NCBI GenBank assembly: GCA_037447655.1
Contig: JBBHKE010002896.1
Location: 119,951-142,141 of the forward strand
Origin: Zygnema cylindricum
Lineage: Eukaryota > Streptophyta > Zygnematophyceae > Zygnematales > Zygnemataceae
Direction of reading: 5' to 3'
Length of the DNA: 22,191 nt
Positions 1-10,520 of this stretch are shown here, in pieces. Under the pieces are notes generated by a model. The model was given only the letters and a program-made list of their open reading frames with translations, was not told the DNA's origin and did no database searches. The translations under genes were made by a program, and so were the position numbers. Each line of letters begins with the position of its first letter. Within the stretch, counting starts at the first letter, position 1.

Positions 1-110
1 AACAATCGGGATTTTTCTAAACAATGGATTTATTGTGTTTGTCAATCGCTATTGATCTTAATATTGGATTTAATGTGTTAGACAATAGCGATTGTTCTGT
101 GTTATTTAGG
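1..110. repeat. Divergent edge of the 40-bp satellite
   Basis: A 40-bp period is still visible: TGGATTTATTGTGTTTG at 25 recurs as TGGATTTAATGTGTTAG at 65. The sequence differs from the main 40-bp consensus, so this is a separate subfamily or an older, eroded edge. It holds a perfect 12-bp inverted repeat, CAATCGCTATTG at 43-54 and CAATAGCGATTG at 83-94, with 28 nt between the arms. The canonical unit begins near 101-111 with GTTATTTAGGTAAC. No coding potential is seen. Confidence 0.6.
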
Positions 111-3100
111 TAACAAATCTTTTTAGGGCTAACAATCTATGTAATGTAGGTAACAATTCTTGTTATCGCTAACAATTTGTGTAATTTAGGATACAATTAT
201 TCTTTTCGCTAACAGTTTGTGTAATTTAGTTAACAATTCTTGTTATCGCCAACAATTTGTGTAATTTAGGTATCAATTCATGTTATCGCTAACAATTTGT
301 GTAACTTAAATAACCATTTTTGTTGGCGGTAACAATTTGTGTAATTTAGATAACAATTCTTGTTATCGCTAACAGTTTGTTTATTTTAGGTAATTATTCT
401 TGTTATCGCTAACTGTTTGTGTAATTTAGGTAACAATTCTTGTTATCGCCAACAGTTTGTGTAATTGAGGTAACAATTCTTGTTATCGCTAACAGTTTGT
501 GTAACTTAGGTAACCAATCTTGTTATCGCTAACTGTTTGTGTAATTTAGGTAACAATTCTTGTTATCGCCAACAGTTTGTGTAATTAAGGTCAAAATTCT
601 CGTTATCGATAACAATTATTAAACTTAGGTAACCATTCTTTTTAGAGCAAACAGTTTGTATAATTTAGATAATAATTCATGTTATCTCTAACTGTTTGTG
701 TAATTTAGGTAACAATTCCTGTTAGCGCTAACAATTTATGTAGTTTAGGTTACAATTCTTGTTATCGCTAACAGTTTCGGTAATTTAGTTAACAATTCTA
801 TTTATCACTAAATGTTTGTGTAATTTAGGTTACAATTCTTGTTATCGCTAACAGTTTGTTTAATTTAGGTACTATTCCTGTTATCCCTAACTGTTTGTGT
901 AATTTAGGTCACAATTCTTGTTATCGCCAATAGTTTGTAAAATTTAGGTAATTATTCCTTTTAGCCTTACAATTTGTGTAATTTAGGTTACAATTGTTGT
1001 TATCGCTAACTGTTAGTGTAATTTAGGTAATAATTGTTGTTATCGCTTACAATTTGTGTAATTTAGGTTACAATTGTTGTTATCGCTAACAATTTGTGTA
1101 AAATAGGTAATAATTTTTGTATTCGCTAATTGTTTGTGTAATTTCGGTAACAGTTCTTCTTATAGCTAAGAGTTTGTGTAATTTAGGTAACTTTTCTTGT
1201 TATCGTTAATAGTTTGTGTAACTTAGATAACCATTCTTGTTAGCGCTTACAATTTGTGTAATTTAGGTAAAATTCTTGTTATCGCTAACTGTTTGTGTAA
1301 CTTAGGTAACCATTAGGGCTAACAGTTTATGTAATTTAGATAACAATTCCTGTTATCTCCAACTTTTTGTGAAATTTAGGTAACAATTCTTGTTATCACT
1401 AACTGTTTGTGTAATTTATGTAACAATTCCTATTATGGCTAACAGTTTGTGTAACTTAGGTAACCATTCTTGTTAGCGATAACTGGTTGTGTAATTTAGG
1501 TAAAATTCTTGTTATCGCTAACTGTTTGTGTAATTTTGGTAACAATTCTTGTTATCGCCAACGGTTTGTGAAATTTAGGAAACAATTCTTGTTATCGCTA
1601 AATGTTTGTGTAATTTAGGTAACATTGCTTGTTATCACTAACAATTTGTGTAATTTAGGATACAATTATTCTTATCACTAACAATTTATGTAATTTAGGT
1701 TACAATTCTTGTTATCGCTAACAGTTTGTGTAATTTAGGTCACAATTCTAGTTATTGCCGATTGTTTGTGTAATTTATGTAACAATTCTTGTTATCGTTA
1801 ACTGTTTCTTTAATTTAAGTAACTTTTCTTGTTATTGCCAACAGTTTGTGTTATTTAGGTAACAATTCTTGTTATCGCTAACAGTTTGTGTAACTTAGAT
1901 AACCATTCTTGTTAGCGCTAAAAGTTTGTGTAATTTAGGAAACAATTTTTGTTATCGTTAACTGTTTGTGTAATAAAGGTAACAATTCTTATTATCGATA
2001 ACAGTTTATGTAACTTAGGTAACCATTCTTTTTAGAGAAAACAGTTTGTATAATTTAAGTAACAATTCTTGTTATCGCTAACTGTTTGTGTAATTTAGTT
2101 AACAATTCTTTTTGTGTAACTTAGGTAACCATTATTGTTAGCTCGAACAATTTCTGTAATTTAGATAACAATTCCTGTTATCTCTAAGTGTTTGTGTAAT
2201 TTAGGTAACAATTCTTGTTATCGCTTACTGTTTGTGTAATTTAGGTAACAATTTGTGTTAGCGCTAACGATTTATGTAATTTAGGTTACAATTCTTGTTA
2301 TCGCTAACAGTTTGTGCAATTTAGGTATCAATTCTTTTTATCGCTAACTGTTTGTGTAATTTAGTTAACAACTCTTTTTATCGCTAGCTGTTTGTGTAAT
2401 TTAGGTTACAATTCTTGTTATCGCTTACAGTTTGTTTAATTTAGGTAACAATTTGTGTTATCGCTAACTGTTTGTGTAATTTAGGTAACAATTCTTGTTA
2501 ACGCCTATAGTTTGTGTAATTTAAGTAACAATTCCTGTTGGCGCTAACAATTTGTGTAATTTAGGTTACAATTGTTGTTATCGCAAGTTTGTGTAATTTA
2601 GGTCACAATTCTTGTTATCGCTTACAATTTTTTTAATTTAGGTAACAAATCTTGTTATCACTATCTGTTTGTGTAATTTGGGTAACTATTCTTGTTATCG
2701 CTAATAATTTGTGTAATTTAATTAATAATTGTTGTTATCGCTTACAATTTACTTAATTTAGGTAACAATTCTTGTCATCGTTTACAATTTGTGTAATTTA
2801 GGTTATAATTCTAGTTATCGCTAAAAGTTTGTTTAATTTATGTAATAGTTGTTGTTATCGCTAATTGTATGTGTAATTTAGGTAACAATTCTTGTTAGCG
2901 CTAACAATTTGTGTAATTTAGGTTACAATTTTTGTTATCGCTAACAGTTTGTGTAAAATAGGTAACAATTGTTGTTATCGCTAATTGTTTCTGTAACTTA
3001 GGTAATAATTCTTGTTAGCGCTAACTGTTTGTGTAATTTAGGTAACAATTCTTGTTAACGCCAACAGTTTGTGTAATTTAGGTAACAATTCTTGTTATCG

Positions 3101-6052
3101 CTAACAGTTTGTGTAACTTAGGTAACCATTCTTGTTAGCGCTAACAATTTATGTAATTTAGATAACAATTCCTGGTATCTCTAACAATTTGTGTAATTTA
3201 GGATACAATTATTGTTATCGCTAATAATTTGTGTAATTTAGGTTACAATTCGTATTATCGTTAACGATTTGTGTAATTTAGGTAATTATTCTAGTTATCG
3301 CTAACTATTTGTGTTATTTAGGTAACAAATCGTTTTAGGGCTAACAATTTATGTAATGTAGGTAACAATTCTTGTTATCGCTAACAATTTGTGTAATTTA
3401 GGATACAATTATTCTTTTCGCTAACAGTTTGTGTAATTTAGGTAACAATTCTTGTTATTGCCAACAATTTGTGTAATTTAGGTAACAATTCATGTTATCG
3501 CTAACAATTTGTGTAACTTAGGTAACCATTATTGTAAGCGGTAACAATTTATGTAATTTAGATAACAATTCTAGTTATCACCAACTGTTTGTTTATTTTA
3601 GGTAATAATTCTTGTTATCGCTAAATGTTTGTGTAATATAGGTTACATTTTTTGTTATCGCCAACAATTTGTGTAATTTAGGTAACAATTCTTGTTATCG
3701 CTAACAGTTTGTGTAACTTAGGTAACCATTCTTGTTATCGCTAACAATTTGTGTAATTTAGGTAACAATTCTTGTTATCGCCAAGATTTTGTGTAATTAA
3801 GGTCAAAATTCTTTTTATCGATAACAGTTTATGTAACTTAGGTAACCATTATTCTTAGCCTTAACAATTTGTGTAATTTAGATAACAATTCATGTTATCT
3901 CTAACTGTTTGTGTAATTTAGGTAACAATTTCTGTTATCGCCAACAGTTTGTGTAACTAAGGTAACCATTATTCTTTGCCTTAACAATTTGTGTAATTTA
4001 GATAACAATTCATGTTATCTCTAACTGTTTGTGTAAGTTAGGTAACAATTCCTATTAGCGCTAACAATTTATGTAATTTAGGTTACAATTCTTGTTATCG
4101 CTAACAGTTTGGGTAATTTAGTTAACAATTCTTTTTATCGCTAACTGTTTGTGTAATTTAGGTTACAATTATTGTTATCGCTAACAGTTTGTTTAATTTA
4201 GGTACAATTTCTGTTATCGCTAACTTTTTGGGTAATTTAGGTCACAATTCCTATTAGCGCTAACAATTTATGTAATTTAGGTTACAATTCTTGTTATCGC
4301 TAAATGTTTGTGTAATATAGGTAACATTTTTTGTTATCGCCAACAATTTGTGTAATTTAGGTAACAATTCTTGTTATCGCTAATAGTCTGTGTAATTTAG
4401 GTCACAATTCCTGTTAGCGCTTACAATTTGTGTAATTTAGGTAACAATAGTTGTTATCGCTAACTGTTAGTGTAATTTAGGTAACAATTCTTGTTATTGC
4501 TTACAATTTGTTTAATTTAGGTAACAATTATTGTTATCAGTATCTGTTGTGTAATTTAGGTGACTATTCTTGTTATCGCTAAAAGTTTGTGTAATTTAGG
4601 TAATAATTGTTGTTATCGCTTACAATTTGTTTAATTTAAGTAACAATTCTTGTTATCACTATCTGTTGTGTGTTTTAGGTTACAATTCTTGTTATCGCTA
4701 ACAGTTTGTGTAATGAAATTAATAATTGTTGTTATCGCTTACAATTTGTTAAATTTAGGCAACAATTCTTGTTATCGCTCACAATTTGTGTAATTTAGGT
4801 TACAATTGTTGTTATCGCTAATAGTTTGTGTAAAATAGGTAACAATTCTTGTTATAGCAAATTGTTTGTGTAATTTCGGTAACAATTCTTGTAATAGCTA
4901 ACAATTTGTGTAACTTAGGTAATTATTCTTGTTAGCGCTAACAATTTGTGTAATTTAGGTCAAATTCTTGTTATCGCTAACACTTTGTGTAATTTAGGTA
5001 AAAATTCTTGTTATCGCTAACACTTTGTGTAACTTAGGTAACCATTAGGGCTAACAATTTATGTAATTTAGATAACAATTCCTGTTATCTCCAACTGTTT
5101 GTGAAATTTAGGTAACAATTCTTGTTATCACTAACTGTTTGTGTAATTTATATAACAATTCCTGTTATGGCTAACAGTTTGTGTAACTTAGGGAACCATT
5201 CTTGTTAGCCATAACAGGTTGTGTAATTTAGGTAAAATTCTTGTTATCGCTAACTGTTTGTGTAATTTAGGTAACAATTCTTGTTATCGCCAACGGTTTG
5301 TGTAATTTAGGAAACAATTCTTGTTATCGCTAAATGTTTGTGTAATTTAGGTAATAGTGCTTGTTATCACTAACAATTTGTGTAATTTAGGATACAATTA
5401 TTCTTATCGCTAATAATTTGTGTAATTTAGATTACAATTCCTTTTAGCACTAACAATTTAGGTAATTTAGGTTATAATTCTTGTTATTGCTAACAGTTTG
5501 TGTAATTTAGGTCACAATTCTTGTTATCGCTAACAGTTTGTGTAACTTAGGTTACAATTCTTGTTATCGCTAACAGTTTGTGTAATTTAGGTAACAATTC
5601 TTGTTATCGCTAACTGTTTGGTTAATTTAGGTAAAAAAAATTGTTATCGCTAACTTTTTGTGTATTTTAGGTAACAGTTATTGTTATCGCTAAATGTTTG
5701 TGTAATTTAGGTCACAATTCTTGTTATCGCTAACTGTTTGTGTAACTTAGTTAAAAATTCTTGTTATCGCTAACTGTTTGTGTAACTTAGTTAACAATTC
5801 TTATTATCGCTAACTGTTTGTGTAATTTAGGTAACAATTTTTGTTATCGCTAACAGTTTGTGTAACTTAGGTCACAATTCTTGTTATCGCTACCAGTTTG
5901 TGTAATTTAGGTCACAATTCTTGTTATCGCTAACAGTTTGTGTAACTAAGGTAACAATTCTTGTTATCGTTACCAGTTTGTGTAATTTAGGTCACAATTT
6001 TTGTTATCGCTAACAGTTTGTGTAACTTAGGTTACAATTCTTGTTATCGCTA

Positions 6053-7922
6053 GTTTGTGTAATTTAGGTCACAATTCTTGTTATCGCTAACAATTTGTTT
6101 AATTTAGGTAAGAATTCTTGTTATCACTATCTGTTTGTGTAATTTGGGTAACTATTCTTGTTATCGCAAATAATTTGTGAAATTTAATTAATAATTGTTG
6201 TTATCGCTTACAATTTACTTAATTTAGGTAACAATTGTTGTCATCGTTTAAAATTTGTGTAATTTAGGTTATAATTCTTGTTATCGCTAAAAGTTTGTGT
6301 AATTTAGGTAATAATTGTTGTTATCGCTAATTGTATATGTAATTTAGGTAACAATTCTTGTTAGCGCTAACAATTTGTGTAATTTAGGTTACAATTTTTG
6401 TTATTGCTAACAGTTTGTGTAAAATAGGTAACAATTGTTGTTATCGCTAATTGTTTCTGTAACTTAGGTAATAATTCTTGTTAGCGTTAACTGTTTGTGT
6501 AATTTAGGTAGCAATTATTGTTATCGCCAACAGTATGTGTAATTTAGGTAACAATTCTTGTTATCTCTAACAGTTTGTGTAACGTAGGTAACCATTAGTG
6601 TTAGCGCTAACAATTTATGTTATTTAGATAGCAATTCTTGTTATCTCCAACTGTTTGTGAAATTTAGGTCACAATTTTTGTTATCGCTAACTGTTTGTAT
6701 AACTTAGGTAACAATTCCTGTTATCGCTAACAGTTAGAGTAACTTAGGTAACTATTATTGTTAGCTCTAACAATTTGTGTAATTTAGATAACAATTCCTG
6801 TTATCTCTAAGTGTTTGTGTAATTTAGGTAACAATTCTTGTTATCGCTTACTGTATGTGTAATTTAGGTAACAATTCGTGATATCGCTAAGAATTTGTGT
6901 AATTTAGGTTACAATTCTTTTTATCGCTAACTGTTTGTGTAATTTAGTTAACAATTCTTTTTATCGCTAGCTGTTTGTGTAATTTAGTTAACAATTCTTG
7001 TTATCGCTTACTGTTTGTGTAATTTAGGTAATAATTCGTGTTAGCGCTAAGGATTTATGTAATTTAGGTTACAATTCTTGTTATCGCTAATAGTTTGTGT
7101 AATTTAGGTAACAATTCGTGTTATCGCTAACTGTTTGTGTAATTTAGGTAACAATTCTTGTTATCGCCTATAGTTTGTGTAATTTAGGTAACAATTCCTG
7201 TTGGCGCTAACAATTTGTGTAATTTAGGTTACAATTGTTGTTATCGCAAGTTTGTGTAATTTAGGTCACAATTCTTGTTATCGCTAACAATTTGTTTAAT
7301 TTAGGTAAGAATTCTTGTTATCACTATCTGTTTGTGTAATTTGGGTAACTATTCTTGTTATCGCAAATAATTTGTGAAATTTAATTAATAATTGTTGTTA
7401 TCGCTTACAATTTACTTAATTTAGGTAATAATTGTTGTCATCGTTTAAAATTTGTGTAATTTAGGTTATAATTCTTGTTATCACTAAAAGTTTGTGTAAT
7501 TTAGGTAATAATTGTTGTTATCGCTAATTGTATGTGTAATTTAGGTAACAATTCTTGTTAGCGCTAACAATTTGTGTAATTTAGGTTACAATTTTTGTTA
7601 TTGCTAACAGTTTGTGTAAAATAGGTAACAATTGTTGTTATCGCTAATTGTTTCTGTAACTTAGGTAATAATTCTTGTTAGCGTTAACTGTTTGTGTAAT
7701 TTAGGTAGCAATTATTGTTATCGCCAACAGTATGTGTAATTTAGGTAACAATTCTTGTTATCTCTAACAGTTTGTGTAACGTAGGTAACCATTAGTGTTA
7801 GCGCTAACAATTTATGTTATTTAGATAACAATTCTTGTTATCTCCAACTGTTTGTGAAATTTAGGTCACAATTTTTGTTATCGCTAACTGTTTGTGTAAC
7901 TTAGGTAACAATTCCTGCTATC
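6053..7922. repeat. Tandem 1197-bp duplication in the 40-bp array
   Basis: The block starting at 6053 recurs at 7250 with near-identical order and sequence for about 670 bp (6053-6725 and 7250-7922). Shared rare variants include the shortened unit before GTTTGTGTAATTTAGGTCAC, ACTATCTGTTTGTG, TGTGAAATTTAATTAATAAT and AACAGTATGTGTAAT. A third, more diverged copy begins at 2587. Low divergence between the two tandem copies suggests that this is one of the younger rearrangements of the array. Confidence 0.85.
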
Positions 7923-9435
7923 GCTAAAAGATTGTGTAACTTAGGTAACCATTCTTGTTAGCGCTAATAATTTGTGTAATTTAGATAACAATTCCTGGTA
8001 TCTCTAATTGTTTGTGTTATTTAGGTAACAATTTTTGTTATCACTAATAGTTTGTGTAATTTAGGTAACAATTCTTGTTATCGCTAACAGTTTGTGTAAC
8101 TTAGGTAACCTTTCTTGTTAGCGATAACAGGTTGTGTAATTTAGGTAATAATTCTTGTTATCGCTAACTGTTTGTGTAATTTAGGTAACAATTCTTGTTA
8201 TTGCTAACAATTTTTGATATTTAGGATATAATTATTCTTATTGCTAACAATTTGTGTAATTTAGGTTACAATTCGTGTTATCACTAACATTTTGTATAAT
8301 TTAGGTAATAATTCTAGTAATCGCTAACTGTTTATGTTATTTAGGTAACAATTCTTTTTAGCGCTAACAATTTAGGTAATTTAGGTTACAATTCTTGTTA
8401 TCGCTAACAGTTTGTGAAATTTAGGTAACAATTAATGTTATCACTAAGTGTTTGTGTAATTTAGGTTACAATTTTTGTTATCGCTAACAATTAGAGTAAC
8501 TTAGGTAACCATTATTGTTAGCGCTAACAATTTGTGTAATTTAGATAACAATTCCTGTTATCTCTAACTGTTTGTGTAATTTAGGTAACAATTTGTGATA
8601 TCGCTAACAATTTGTGTAATTTAGGTTACAATTCTTGTTATCGCTAAGAGTTTGTGTAATTAAGGTTACAATTCTTGTTATTCCCAACAGTTTGTGTAAT
8701 TTAGGTAACACTTTTTGTTATCGCTAACAGTTTGTGTAACGTAGGTAACCATTAGTGTTAGCGCTATTAATTTATGTTATTTAGATAACAATTCTTGTTA
8801 TCTCCAACTGTTTGTGAAATTTAGGTCACAATTCTTGTTATCGCTAACTGTTTGTGTAATATAGGTAAGAATTCCTGTTATCGCTAAAAGATTGTGTAAC
8901 TTAGGTAACCATTTTTGCTAGCGCTAATAATTTGTGTAATTTAGATTACAATTCTTGGTATCTCTAACTGTTTGTGTAATTTAGGTAACAATTTTTGTTA
9001 TTACCAACAGTTTGTGTAATTTAGGTAACAATTCTTTTAATCGCTAACAGTTTGTGTAACTTAGGTAACCTTTCTTGTTAGCGATTACAGGTTGTGTAAT
9101 TTAGGTAATAATTCTTGTTATCGCTAACTGTTTGTGTAATTTAGGTAACAATTCTTGATATTGCTAACAATTTTTGTTATTTAGGATATAATTATTCTTA
9201 TCGCTAACAATTTGTGTAATTTAGGCTACACTTCATGTTATCGCTAACATTTTGTATAATTTAGGTAAAATTTATAATAATCGCTAACTGTTTGTGTTAT
9301 TTAGGTAAGAATTCTTTTTAGCGCTAACAATTTAGGTGATTTAGGTTACAATTCTTGTTATCGCTAACAGTTTGTGAAATTTAGGTAACAATTATTGTTA
9401 TCACTAAGTGTTTGTGTAATGTAGGTTACAATTCC
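7735..9435. repeat. 960-bp segmental duplication inside the 40-bp array
   Basis: Positions 7735-8475 and 8695-9435 carry the same ordered series of variant units at an offset of exactly 960 bp (24 units). Markers shared by both copies are TAACGTAGGTAACCATTAGT (7778 and 8738), AAAAGATTGTGTAAC (7926 and 8886), TTAGGTAACCTTTCTTG (8101 and 9061) and AACAATTTTTG (8206 and 9166). Within each copy the AACC-type unit recurs every 160 bp, at 7781, 7941, 8101 and at 8741, 8901, 9061, so there is a four-unit order below the 24-unit one. Confidence 0.85.
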
Positions 9436-10520
9436 TGTTATCTCTAACTGTTTGTGTAATTTAGGTAACAATTCGTGATATCGCTAACAATTTGTTTAAT
9501 TTAGGTCACAATTCTTGTTATCGCTAAATGTTTGTGTAATTTAGGTAACAATTCTCGTTATCGCCAATTGTTTGTGTTATTTAGGAAACAAATCTTGTTA
9601 TCGCCAACAGTTTCTGTAATTAAGGTAACAATTATTGTTATCGGTAACAATTTGTTTAATTTAGGTCACAATTCTTGTTATCGCTAAATGTTTGTGTAAT
9701 TTATATGACAATTCCTGTTATCGCTAACTCTTTGTGTAATTTAGGTAACAATTCTTGTTATCGCTAACCGTTTGTGTAATTTAGTTAACAATTCTTGTTA
9801 TTGCTAACAGTTTCTGTAATTTAGGTAACAATTCTTATTATAGCTAACTGTTTGTGTAATTTAGGTAACAATTCCTGTAATCGCAAATAGTTTGTGTAAT
9901 TAAAATAACAATCCTGTTATCGCTAACTTAATGTGTAATTTAGATAACAATTTATGTTAGCGCTAACGGTTTGTGTAAGTTAGGTAACCAATGTTGTTAT
10001 CGTTAATTGTTTGTGTAATTTAGGTAACAATTCTTGTTAGCGCTAATAGTTAGCGTAAATTTGATAACAATTCCTGTTATCGCTAACAATTTGTGTAATT
10101 TAGGTTAATTTTTTTGGTATCGCTAACAGTTTGTGTAATTTAGGTAACAAAGCCTGTTATCGCTAACAGTTTCTGTAATTTAGGTAACAAAACGTGTTAT
10201 CGCTAACAATTTGTGTTTTTTTGGTAACAATTTTAGTTATCGCTAACTGTTTGTGTAACTTAGGTAACCATTCTTGTTAGCGTTAATTGATTGTGTAAGT
10301 TAGATAACAATTCCTATTAGCGCGCTAATAGTTTGTGTAGGTTAGGTAACTATTCTTGTTAGCGCTAACAGTTTGTGTAATTTAGGTAACAATTCTTATT
10401 ATAGCTAACAGTTTGTGTAATTTAGGTAACAATTTTTGTTATCGCTAACTGTTTGTGTAATTTAGGTAACAATTCTTGTTATTGCTAACGGTTTCTCTAA
10501 TTTAAGTAACAATTATTATT

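Larger units (their letters stand above)
111..10515. repeat. 40-bp satellite array, about 260 copies
   Basis: A head-to-tail array whose phase stays constant for long stretches: three units fill 120 bp throughout. Each unit carries the blocks TTTAGGTAACAATT, CTTGTTATCGCTAAC and AGTTTGTGTAA. The consensus has 12 G or C in 40 bases. Frequent variants are GCGC for TCGC (completing the perfect palindrome GTTAGCGCTAAC), AACTTAGGTAACCATT, GATAACAATTCCT and GGTTACAATT. Single-base indels and a few shortened units (near 2104-2125, 2585, 6050 and 7248) shift the phase. Variant units recur in the same order in distant places, which shows amplification in multi-unit blocks. No open reading frame is maintained. 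Function is unknown; structural heterochromatin or a centromeric role is an inference. Confidence 0.97.

Noticed and set aside
111-10515. CRISPR array
   Set aside because: The 40-bp units abut with no unique spacers, the array is over 10 kb, and the context is eukaryotic with no cas genes.
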